A DNA stretch of 64,000 nucleotides, from contig JAAKBF010000154.1 of NCBI GenBank assembly GCA_012656075.1, positions 156,438-220,437 of the forward strand, written 5' to 3'. The stretch is from Phytophthora hibernalis. Lineage: Eukaryota > Oomycota > Peronosporomycetes > Peronosporales > Peronosporaceae. This document shows positions 11,739 through 23,000 of this stretch, piece after piece. Positions within the stretch are counted from its first letter, which is position 1. The number at the start of each line of letters is the position of its first letter. The notes beneath the pieces were generated by a model. That model did not search any database, was not told the origin of the DNA, and was given only the letters and a program-made list of their open reading frames with translations. The translations under genes were made by a program, and so were the position numbers.

Positions 11739-14700
11739 TTAGTCTTTATGCTGATAAGCGTTCGCGGCAGTAGATTGTCGTCGAGCTTTGCGCGCTTCGT
11801 CCGTATCATCGCCCTCGTCGAAATCGTCGTCGTAGTCTGCTTCGTCATTATCGACACCACTAGGGGCAATGCCGTTTGGTACATCTTGCGGCTCTGCTTC
11901 TCTTTTAGTGACTTCAACAGAAGCAGTAACTGAGCGTTTTGCAGCTTTGTCATCAGGTTTGTTCGTGTCGATAAATGGTTGTTGTAGCTGGGGCTGTACT
12001 TCCGTCGGTGAAGAAGTGGTCGACGTTTTCGACAACTGAATCCATTCCGCGAGTTTTGCTAGCATTGCTTCATTTCCTGTTGCTGCATCCGCCGCTCCTG
12101 CACCAAAAGATTTTTCGTTAGCATCTTTGAAATAGTGTCACTCTCACTCAGACTCGCACCGATGGCTAGTACGTATAGCTTAGTAATCTCAGCGCCCAAC
12201 TTGTCGTCCTTCGGTTTTGTCGGAACTGAGGTCTCGCTGCCTCCACCTTTGGCACCCGTCATCTCTAATAGAGACTGATAGCGCTCCAATTGCTCCTGAA
12301 GCTCACTGAGCTCGTCTTCTTTCGAATTCATTCGGTCCGTAACCCACACTAATTCACGAAACAGTGTCGGCACGTACGAGCGTTAGCGACGAGGCATGCA
12401 TATTACGAACTACGCAAAAATCTCCAGTCCTTACCGTAGCCGTCGCGAATACGCTCGATTTCCTGGTCTTTTTCGTTAGTCTCGGTGAAAAACTGCTCTT
12501 CCTTCTGTCGTGCAGAGTCACGTTCTTCAGTGACAACCTGCAATTGGAGCTGTAATTCTTCCTCAGTTTCTTCGAGCTCTTTCACACGTTTGGCAGACTC
12601 AAGCAGCGACTGCTCTGCTTGTCGTGACTTTTCCTCGCTGATACCAAGCTCTTGTTCTAGTGTCTGCACCTTAGCCTCCATCTTCTCTAGATCAGCTAGC
12701 CGACGAAGATCGTTTGTTTGGGCCTCCAGGAGCAGCCTTTCATTCTCCCGAGCAGCCGATTCTGATTCACCACTGTTAGTGCTAGCACTGTTAGGTCCAT
12801 CTTCTGCTGCACTAGTTGACTGGCCCTGTGTCTGTAGCTCGGCCTCTGCTGCCTCGGCTCGTCTTCTCCAGCTGTCGAGCTCATCTCCAGCAGCACTGCA
12901 CTGCGCTTCCAATCTTCCTGCAGCCAATTTGAGCAAAGTCTCGGCCGCCAGCGCGCGTTCAAGCTCTTGCTTCATGCGATCATGCTGATCATGAAGAGCT
13001 CGGAGTGCGGCTTCGCCCTCCGCCGCTTTTGCTTTCAGTTTTGCATCTGCCTCAGCTTCATTCTCCATAAGTGTAGCTCGTGTTTGCTGAAGGAGTGAAT
13101 ACTGCTGCTGTCCAAATGCTTCTTGTTCCTTGCTTTGTAGCTCTGCTGCTTCTAGAGCACGGCGCTGCTCATCCAGCTGCACACGGGCAGACATGAGTTC
13201 TCCACTGATTTCTGCTAACATTGACTGTCCTTCTTGTTGAGTCGCATCCTGTTGTTGCATGTTGTTTGTCAACTGTGCGCGCAAGTTGGTAGCTAGCTCC
13301 TCGAGCTGCTGTTTTGTCTGCTGCAATGCCTCGTGAGCACGCTTCTGTTCTCCGGCTTGCAGGGACAGCATTTGTACTTCATGATCTTTCTCGCCGAGCT
13401 GCGTTTGCAGTGAGTCTCCACGGCGTTTGAAATCGTCAGACTGAGTAGTGGTCTGAGCTAGCTCCCTTGAAGGCTATCCCCGCGAGCTTTCTCTCGATAT
13501 GTGCGCTGGTTTGCAGTTTCTACCTGAGCCAAAAGATGCGCGTGCTGCTCTTGCATTTCGCGCTCCTTCTTCTCCCAAGCACTACTTACAGCTCTCAGCT
13601 TCGCCAGCTCCTCTCCGTAACTTGCTAACTGAGCATGCTTTTCACTTTCTGCAACCTTAGCACGCTCATACAGAGCACGAGCTTCTTCCAGCACAAGAAC
13701 GACGGTGTGTCGAAGTTGTTCAAGGAGCGCTTGAGCCTTGGATGCTAGCGCTTGAATATTTTGCGCGAGCGAACTACTCTCGTGTGCCTCCCGACCGAAA
13801 ACCTCGCACTGTAACGCAGCGCGGTGATGCCACTTGGTACATGTAAGCTGCAGAAAGCGACCTGCTCTGCTTCCATCCGACTTAGAGTCACCTGACAGCA
13901 CAATTGAGACCGTACCTTCAGCATCCGAGTTAGCATCAAACTCGCCTAGGTCACGCCAGTCGCCAGCATTGCCTGTGAAGCTTGAAGCGACTCGAAGGCG
14001 AGTCACCCAGCCATTTTGTGGGGTATCTTCAGGTACTGCTTCTGCTTCGGACCCAGTTGCTGGAATACTACTCGCGGCACTCTGCTCTTGGACAATGGGT
14101 GGTGCGGGTGGGTGCTTTACTGCATGGTCTATCGCTGCAAGCGCGAAATACCCAAGAACTGGAGTGTATCTGTGGGCTCCTTACCTGCTAAAATGTTCGA
14201 GGTCGTAGCTGCAATGATCACACTCGATACATTCTCAACAGTCTGTTGCTGACGCTGATACCAACCCTGCACATAGTCGAGCACAGCGGATAAATACTCT
14301 CCACGTTCGGTTTTGGTTGTGAGTTGGGAGTAGTCTTGCTGTGTTTCTGTTATCGCGTCGTTCGCGAATCCTGTATTTCGCATCACCGCCGAAATCAGAT
14401 CATGCAAGAATCGCACAGGTGGCCGTAGGAACAGCTTTGCAGGGATCACATCCGTTTTCAACAAGTCTTGCCAAGACATGACATGATTTAGCAGCTCATA
14501 CGTCAATTCATTCGTCCCAGCCACTTCATCAAGTTTGTACCGAGCTTTTATTACCTGGAGATCAGCAGTGTTCGGTAAAACAAGGTTGAAGCCACCGGAG
14601 TTGCGGCTTGGGAACTGCCACCAACTGCTGGTGCTGCTGATCGTGAGTCCGCTGAAGAGTTCAAACTTCCATTTGGTTGTACCTTACCACCTCGTACCGA

Positions 14701-17130
14701 TACCGAGTCAAAAATACGTGGAAGCTCGAAATCGATCACTATCGACGGCATGGTGTCTTGTGGGTCAGAGATCCAGCATTGGGCTCCATTTAGTCTAGTA
14801 AACTTAGCGTCTTGTGTTCTTGATGAGGCCGACAGACATTCATCTGGCAGTAATCGTGACTCGAGCCCAAGTGCAGCTACTTCGCCGTCCCCAACATAAT
14901 CTGTAGAGCTGCTGTCATTTTGAGATATGGCCTTGGCTTTCCACGTTTCTTCCCAGACCTTTGACACAGCTAGCAGATTAGCTCTAGCTTCCTCCCAGCG
15001 AGTAAGCTGCTGAGCGACCTCAGGTGTTTTGGTGGTGACATCTTGTAACAGACCGACGTGTTGGTCCGCAAAACTTACAAAGTGCTTGGTAACGGTGGCG
15101 AACTCAAAGATTCGTTGTCGGTCGCTCTTGATGGACTGAACTAGTGTCGAACGCTGAGTCCGTACTAAAGCCAACGTAATGGATAAGCCACGCTCGCGTT
15201 CTTCTAGTAGCTGTTCTTCTTCCTTTGCAGCTTTTGCTGCCTGCGCAGCGTTTGGTGCCGTCTTTCCAGCCGCAGCAGCTGATGCAGCAGTCTGCTCCGT
15301 TTTGAGCTGTGCATGCCTTGCCTTTAAACGTAATAACTCACGAGTCATCGTGTTGATGAGTGCACTGCGATCACTGACAAGCTGACCTTCCAGCTTCAGC
15401 AGCTTTTCACTTTCGTCTCCGATATTCTGCAACTTACTGCCCATTTGGCTTGCGGTCATGTGAGTCGCTGACGTAGCTGCCGAGTCTTCTCGACGCTGGG
15501 GCAAAAGATTCTTCGTTGATTTGGAGGTGCTGCCAGCATCTTGGCTAAGACCACAGCGCCGGGCCCAAAGCTCTACGTCTTTTTGGAGTGAATCGCGAAA
15601 TACCTGAATGAGTGTACGCAAGTCTTTCGCTTCACCTTCCATCGTCTTAACTTTCTGGGCCGTCTCAAGCCATTGAACTGCCACAGAAGCAGCAACAGCA
15701 TCGGTTGCAATCGTACTGTTGCCATCTAGATCACGGAGGGCACGCATCATGAGCTCCTAAGTCGCCTTTTTCCTCAAGAAGCCGCCATTTCTTGGTACGC
15801 TCTTCACGGATACGTTGATCAGCCAGCGCACGCTCTCTAGCGAGCTTCTTACGCTCCATTTCATGTTGTTTCGACAGCTTAGCCTTGTCCTCCCAAGTCT
15901 GCAGTCTCACACGATCCATCTCTTGAATCTGTTTCTCATACTTCTTCACGATATCATCCTTCTCCTTGGGGTCGAGCCCCATCGTAGTCCCCATTTGGTC
16001 CTGAAGCTTTTGCTTGAGTGCCGCAATCTCTTCATTGAGTTGTGAAATTTGTGACGATGCCTCATTTTCTTGGCATTCACCTTGATACTCTTAGCACGAC
16101 TAGCGTACTTGAGGGTGCTCAGCGTCTCTGAGAAATTAATACTGGCCGGTGAAAGCGTTGCAAGCATTGAGCAGAGACTATTACCACCAAGTGACTCCTG
16201 CAGTACGCGTGAGCTTCGAGTTTCGGTAAGGAATAAACACCTTTTTGCTGGCACGGGAGGCCTCTACGAGCGCATTGATGACGTTTCCCAGGGCACTGAG
16301 TGACTTGTTAATATTGGCGCCTTCACGAAGCCTATCTCCTTGTGCTCCAGTAGACGCAGCACGCTCGGAACCGGCAAGATCAACAAGATTGATCTTTGCA
16401 AACAAACTCTTGGTTTCGTCCTCGGCATCTTTTTGGTGAATTTTGATTGTGAAAATGGAGTGCGAACGTGAGCTTTCAGCATTCATCTGTGTGTAGCCGA
16501 CAGTTCGAGACAGTGCTCCAATTGCCATGAGGTCTACGATCTCTTCCCGAGTCTCCACAACACGCTCCTGTAGGTCTTTCACGTAGATTCCCAGCACTGA
16601 GTGCTCCTTGATCTCAGGCCACCTTTGTTCTTCTTGCCATTCCCACTGGAGTCCAGCAAGTCGTAGATAATTTCGTTGTAAATCTCAAAGAAGGAACACT
16701 CGACGAGGAAGCGCTTGTTGGGGTATTCGACGCGTTCCTTAGCAACTCTCTCAAAGATGGCGCGATTTACTCGAGGAATGAGACCTTCTAGACTCTCTGA
16801 TCCGCCAGTCACACCTGTCATGCTGAAAGATTTACCACTGCCAGTCTGTCCGTACGCAAAGATGGTGCCGTTGTAGCCACCGAAAGCTCGATCCAGCAGA
16901 GGCATGCCAATGTCTTGAAAGACGGACTCTTGCTCCGAGTCGCAACCGTAGACGAAATCGAAGCCGAACTCGTGCTTCTCAGCCGGGTTATCCATGTTTG
17001 TAAGCACGGCCGAACCATTTGGTCCACACGTAAAACACGAGACTGCTTGTTCCCGATTTTCACGCTCGTTCATGGGTCGACATCGCACGGCCACACGGAT
17101 GTTCTCGGCCTCCTTCTCATCGGGCTTCAT
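11739..17130 (-). CDS. Kinesin-like motor protein with split discoidin (F5/8 C)-like domain and coiled-coil tail (frame-disrupted)
   Basis: The ATG is at 17130. The N-terminal motor domain carries the P-loop GQTGSGKS (residues 94-101, near 16840), switch [12 protein letters not shown] and switch [11 protein letters not shown] (16350-16500), and ends in [19 protein letters not shown] (about 16080), which resembles N-terminal-motor plus-end families such as kinesin-3; the subfamily is not certain. Behind it come a helical neck and linker (15730-16000), a helical segment (14860-15750), the N-terminal half of a discoidin-like fold (14690-14850: SASS...[11 protein letters not shown]), an inserted helical region (14190-14540), the second half of the fold (13794-14020: [15 protein letters not shown]), and a long coiled coil (12435-13790). 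An intron of 50 bp is predicted at 14135-14184 and one of 86 bp at 12349-12434. The tail ends in an acidic stretch with a stop at 11739. Frame changes occur near 16615, 16205, 16075, 15765, 14573, 13462 and 12070. Predicted role: microtubule motor. Confidence 0.85.
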
Positions 17131-17292
17131 AGTTTCCTAAATCGGTTGTGGAGCTTGACAACGAACCGGGCATTCGTATTTGTGTCGGTTGCTGTCGAAG
17201 GTCGGCTGAAGAAGTTATTCACATATCTGCTCGCGATAAAAATAAGAGCCGCTATATCTCTGCTTCATGGTTCTTGCTGCCATCGCACCGCA

Positions 17293-17956
17293 ATGGACGG
17301 CGTGTTTGATGCCGAGACAGGTGAAAGACTCGAGCTCTTGCAGCAATCACCAGTAGCAGTTGACATTCCAGTTCCAGGATCATCGTCAGCCTCAATCCTT
17401 CAATTGCCTTCGTCCCAGCATCATGAACCACCAAAGACCCAACCTTCACCAACTCGAGCTGCTCACCGTGACACGCAGTCCCAACGGGTGCTGGGCGACT
17501 ATGTCGACTGGGAACGACAGCAAGTCTCCAAAGTGGAGGTACCAGCTATCCAGCATCATCTGACATGCAGTACATTTCATCACTAACCAGAACAATTGAA
17601 TGAACTTCCCACAGAAAGCGGAGGAAAGTTTTCGACATTCACTCGCCGGGATTCGGCACGAGTTGCAGCGTCGCGGGCTCTCGGAAGCGACGCGTTTGAC
17701 TCTGACAACGGAGCTGCTAGAAAAGACCAAACAGGGCTACGCGCGCCAATTGCAGACGCTGGTAGTGGAGGAATTGGCTCGCGAGATGGAGCGAGAGGTT
17801 GCCATGCGGCTGGAGGTCGCCCCACTGGGCCGCGAGCGCATGCAGCGTCGACACGACAAGGAGCGCGCCTTCTACCGAGCGCAGATCCTCCGCGTCCAAG
17901 AGGAGTGCGAGATGGCGCTCACATCAGCCGCAGCCAAGAACAACCTGCTACGTTGA
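17293..17956 (+). CDS. Hypothetical helical protein, two exons
   Basis: The ATG at 17293 opens an 82-codon exon (MDGVFDAETGERLELL...). Its donor at 17539 (GTACCA) joins an acceptor at 17614 (CCCACAG) in phase 0, with a CACTAAC branch-like sequence inside the 76-bp intron. Exon 2 (17615-17956) is intact and ends at LLR-stop. The product is about 195 aa: a Ser/Pro/Gln-rich N-terminus and a highly charged, probably alpha-helical C-terminal half rich in Arg and Glu. No catalytic or membrane motif is visible and I do not recognise the family. It is divergent from the kinesin gene (162 bp between start codons), so the two may share a promoter region. Confidence 0.65.
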
Positions 17957-18241
17957 AGGAGTGTTGGTCACTTCAACCAACTTTAAATGGGTCGTCTACA
18001 AGAAAGATACTTTTTCCAGAACATTCGAATCCATATCACGATGGCTTCACCTGTTATTAGGGATACCTGTCATACCATATATGTTAAAATAGATGATACA
18101 GCTCTTGAAGCAAAAATACACTGAAAAATACCTTTATGAATTCATACATGCCATAGCGAGGACTCAAAACCCGTAGAAAACGATTTTCCGCCGCCAGATC
18201 TTCCTGACACCTCACAAATCAAACAGCCAAGAGATTGAACC
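17957..18241. other. Intergenic spacer upstream of the dual immunophilin
   Basis: AT-richer than the genes on both sides. No ORF, tRNA or repeat was seen. It presumably holds the 3' end of the small helical gene and the promoter of the immunophilin gene. Confidence 0.4.
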
Positions 18242-19841
18242 ATGACCGACGCTACTAAGAAGGAGCCTGTGGACCTGTCGGGAGACGGCGGCGTGCTCAA
18301 GGAGACGTACGTCGAGGGATCAGGCGAGTGTCCGCCCGCCGGCGACGAGATCCGCGGTACGTACCGGTATAACTCGTAGCCCAATTGACTGCAATAGCAG
18401 AGATCCTCTAACGTTGTGGCTCTTGTGCACCTTTTGGCAGCTCACTACACCGGTACGCTGCTGGACGGCACGAAGTTCGACAGCTCTCGCGACCGCGACT
18501 CGGAGTTCAAGTTCGTGCTGGGAAAGGGCAACGTCATCAAGGCGTGGGACCTGGCCTTCGCGTCCATGAAAATTGGCGAGGTGTGCGCCAATAGCAGCAG
18601 TCAATACGGTGTATTAGTAGCTGGTTTACTGATGGTTTGACGTTTTGTGACTACAGAAAGCGGTGCTGACGTGCCTGCCCGAGTACGCGTACGGAGCCAG
18701 CGGCAGTCCGCCCAAGATCCCGGCCAATGCCACGCTCAAGTTCGACGTGGAGCTGCTGGGCTTCAGCCCCAAGGCCAAGGAGATGTGGGAGATGGACACG
18801 GAGGAGAAGATCGCGGAGGCCACCAAGCTCAAGGCCAAGGGCACGGAGCAGTTCAAGGCCAAGCAGTTTGACGCCGCGGCGGCCACGTACAACCAGGCTG
18901 CGTCGTACATGGAGGACATGTACGACGTCGCAGACGAGGACAAAGAAAGCTATGAAGCAGCTGCAGACCACGTGCTTCTTGAATGCTGCCATGGCGTACC
19001 TCAAGGTGAACGACTACGCGGAGGCGGTGTCTGTCGCCACGAAGGCGCTGAACAACGACCCGACGAACGTCAAGGCGCTGTACCGTCGTGGTGTGGGCCG
19101 CATGCACACGAACGACCTGGAGCGTGCGAAGGAGGACCTGCTGGCTGCCGGCAAGCTGGAACCGGCCAACCGCGAGGTGCGTCGCGAGCTCGAAGTGCTC
19201 AAGAAGAAGATGAAGGACGCGCGCCAGAAGGAGAAGGCTGTATTCGGCGGCCTGTTCGGCAAGGTGTCCATGTACGACGATAAGTCGGAGGTGGAGACGG
19301 AGCTGGAGCTGGACCCCAACAACCCCAAGGTGTTCTTCGACGTCAAGATCGGCGAGGAGGACGCTGGCAAGGTCGTGATGCAGCTGTACAAGGACGTGTG
19401 CCCGAAGACGGCCGAGAACTTCCGCGCGCTGTGCACGGGTGAAAAGGGTGAGTGCTCGACGGGCCAACCGCTGCACTACAAGGGCAGCGCGTTCCACCGC
19501 GTGATCAAGGGCTTCATGATCCAGGGCGGAGACTTCACGCGCGGCGACGGCACGGGCGGTGAGAGCATCTACGGTGACAAGTTCCCGGACGAGAACTTCC
19601 GACTCAAGCACACGGAGCCGGGTCTGCTGTCCATGGCCAACGCCGGTCCGGCACGAACGGCTCGCAGTTCTTCATCACGACGGTGCCCACGCCTCATCTG
19701 GACGACAAGCACGTGGTGTTCGGCAAGGTCGTGGAAGGTTTCGAGCTGGTGCAGCGCCTGGAGGACCTGGAGACGGACAAGGGTGACAAGCCCACGCTTC
19801 CCGTCGTCATCGCGGACTGCGGCATGTACGAGGAGGCATAG
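18242..19841 (+). CDS. FKBP-TPR-cyclophilin dual-family immunophilin (peptidyl-prolyl isomerase)
   Basis: Exon 1 is 18242-18356, intron 18357-18440 (GTACGT...GGCAG), exon 2 18441-18580, intron 18581-18656, then a last exon to the stop at 19839; phases match at both introns. Residues of about 25-125 form an FKBP domain ([37 protein letters not shown]). A TPR-type helical region follows ([44 protein letters not shown]). The C-terminal half is a cyclophilin domain ([35 protein letters not shown]). Two frame changes break it: one near 18962 inside the TPRs and one at 19650, where a base is missing in the invariant [11 protein letters not shown] loop. Both positions are so conserved that sequence error is more likely than decay. 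Toxoplasma FCBP is the known precedent for this domain order. Expected role: cytosolic protein folding or chaperone partner. Coding sequence is strongly GC-rich at third positions. Confidence 0.9.
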
Positions 19842-20042
19842 ATCACCAGCGCATCAATGTAGCCATTTCGGCTTCGTCACTAGTTCAACACACCCACTTT
19901 ACTGCCATCAACTATCTCCTTATTGGCTGAAACTCGCCTCGACTTGACTGGCCACAATCCTGTAACGGCGTCGTTTAGTGCCCACCAGTAGATTTTCAAC
20001 CCGGCAGTGCGCATTCCTAGGCAGACGTAAGCAGCCAAGCCA

Positions 20043-23000
20043 ATGGACTCGGCCACAGACCAGACCATCCTCCGTCATGAGGTGGCGGAGGTGGCCTTCG
20101 GCTTCTACAGCGACGCCGAGATCCGCGACCTGAGCGTCAAGCAGCTCACGAGTCGCCTGAGCTTCGACTCGCTCAACAACCCCGTGGTGGGCGGTCTGTA
20201 CGACCCGGCGCTCGGACCCGTGGACTTCAACATGATCTGCCCCACGTGCCACCAGACGCAGAAGGAGTGTCCCGGCCACTTGGGCCACATCGAGCTGCCT
20301 GTGCCCGTGTACAGCCCCGTGCTCTTCGGCCAGATGTTCAACCTTCTTAAGCGCAAGTGCTTCACGTGCCACAAGTTCCGCGTGGCCAGCGCGCGCTCCC
20401 GTGTGGTGCGCGTCAAGGTCCTGCTGCTGGACAATGGCTTCGAGAACGAGGCGGCCCAGCTGGGCGAACTACTCGAGCAGCGCAACGGCGTAGAAGACGA
20501 AGCTCCGCAGCGCACTTTGCAGCGTCAGCAGGCCATTCTGGACGAGTACGAGCGTCTGGCGCTGTCTAAGAGTCTCAGTAGCAACAATGGCAAGGCACAG
20601 CTGCTGCGTCCACTGCCTCGTCTTGCTGAAGTGGAGCGCGAGAAGCTCGCGACGGGATTCCTCAAGGGCATGAAGAACAAGTGCGAGAACTGTGGAGCCA
20701 TCTCTCCGGCGCTTCGACAGGACGCGAACGCCAAGATTTTCCTCAAGGGGCTGAGCGCGCGCGCGCAAGGTCAACCGATCCAAGAACCTGACGGTCACGT
20801 CGGCGCTGGACACGATCCGTGGCAATGTGTCAGACGTTGAGGATGACCCTGTGAATGGTGACGACTCCGAGTCCGACTTGGACGATGATGAAGACAAATA
20901 CGCCATGACGGAGGACTCGTCGTCGCGCAGCAAGTTCCTGCCACCTTTGGAGGTGCAGTCGCAGCTGCAGCTGATGTGGCAGAACGAGGACGGCCTCATG
21001 GAACTGCTTTACGGTGACCGTCACATTGCCAGCGGACGTGTCTCGGGCCGTAAGCCCGACGGTTGGCGCAAGTTCTTCCTGAATGTAATTCCTGTTGCGC
21101 CGTCTCGTTTCCGCCCGCCCGTGTTCATGGGCGACAAGCAGTTCGAGCATGGTCAAAACTCACACCTGTCTAAGATTATGACCCTTTCCGAAAGTATCGT
21201 GCAGGGCGACTACTACAAGCGCCAAGGTGCCACGACTTCGGACGAGGAGGATGCAGAGAAGGAGACACAGGTTAACCTCTCGCGTAAGCTTGCGCTTTGG
21301 ACGGAGTTGCAGAACTCTGTCAACCTCCTTGTCGATAGCAGCAAGGCCAAACCGGGTACCGAAGTCGCGCAGGGTATCAAACAGGTTATCGAAAAGAAGG
21401 AAGGTCTTTTCCGCAAACACATGATGGGTAAGCGTGTGAACTACGCCGCTCGTTCGGTTATTTCTCCTGACCCGTACATCAGTACCAGTCAGATTGGTGT
21501 GCCTCTGCGTTTTGCCAAGACGCTCACGTACCCTCAGCCCGTGACGCCGTGGAACGTGGAGGAAATGCGTCAGCTCGTTATCAACGGACCTGATGTGCAC
21601 CCCGGCGCAAACTTTGTGGAGAGCGAAAATGGTCGCCTCATCGATTTGAGCAAACGTTCGCCTCACCAGCGTGAAGCTATCAGTAAAACCCTACTCACGC
21701 GCTCAGCGAGTGCCCAGGGTACCAGTAAGAACCGCGTGAAGCGTGTTTGGCGTCACCTGAAGACGGGCGATGTTGTGTTGATGAACCGTCAGCCGACCTT
21801 GCACAAGCCGAGTATTATGGCGCACACCACGCGTGTTCTTACGAACCCGAAGATGCAGACCATTCGCATGCACTATGCCAACTGTAACACGTTCAACGCC
21901 GATTTCGATGGTGATGAAATGAACATGCACTTCCCGCAGAATGAATTGGCTCGTTCGGAGGCTTACAACATTGCCTCGAATGACAACCAGTACATTGTGC
22001 CAACGGATGGATCTCCTCTACGTGGTCTTATTCAGGACCACGTTGACTCGGGTGTGAAACTTACACAACGTGATACTTTCCTCACGAAAGACATGTACAT
22101 GCAGCTGCTGTACAATGCCTGGGCTAGTATGGAGGATGCCGGCGCTGAGAAGGCGCACATTGAGACCGTGGCGCCTGCTATCCTGAAGCCGGAACCACTT
22201 TGGACGGGTAAGCAAGTGGTTACCTCGGTGCTTAAGCTACTGACGAAGGGCCTTCCGCCTCTGAATCTGGACAGCAAGTCCAAGATTAAGGGAGACCTCT
22301 ACGGCTCGGCGAACAACGAGCACATTGTGATCTTTCGTGATGGCGAGCTTCTTCAGGGTATTCTGGACAAGAGTCAATTTGGTGCTAGCATGCACGGTAT
22401 GGTTCACGCATGTTACGAGGTGTACGGTGCTCGTATTGCCGCCGACCTTCTGTCTGCGCTTGGCCGTCTGTTCACTTGCTACCTGCAGTTTGCTGGTCAC
22501 ACTTGTGCTATGGAGGATCTGACACTCAACACGGCGGCCGAGAAACGTCGTCGCAAGCTTGTCGAGGATTCTGAGGTCATGGGTGAAGAGGCCTATGCTG
22601 AATTTGCTGGCTTGACTGACCTGCTGGAGAAGAAGAGTGAGTCTGAGAAGGATGGCAAGAAACGCCGAATGAATGAGGTGGAGCGTACTCAGATCCGGGA
22701 TCGCATGCGCACACTTCTCTCTGGAACCGACGCTGCCGACAACGCCAAGGCTCTGGATGCCCATATGATGGGCTGCGTTCACGGATCTAACAGTGACATT
22801 ATCAAGACGTGTTTGCCCTCGGGTCAGTCGAAGGCGTTCCCGAAGAACAACTTCTCGCTCATGGTGCTGACTGGTGCTAAGGGTTCGATGGTGAACCACT
22901 CCCAAATTTCGTGTGGACTTGGCCAACAGGCTCTTGAGGGTCGTCGTGTTCCTATCCTGTGCAGCGGTCGTTCTCTACCATCGTTTGAGCCTTTCGACCC

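Noticed and set aside
20755..20766. Programmed ribosomal frameshift in the Pol I subunit
   Set aside because: There are at least four changes in one gene, at GC and A runs without slippery-site plus pseudoknot structure, and similar breaks occur in unrelated genes.
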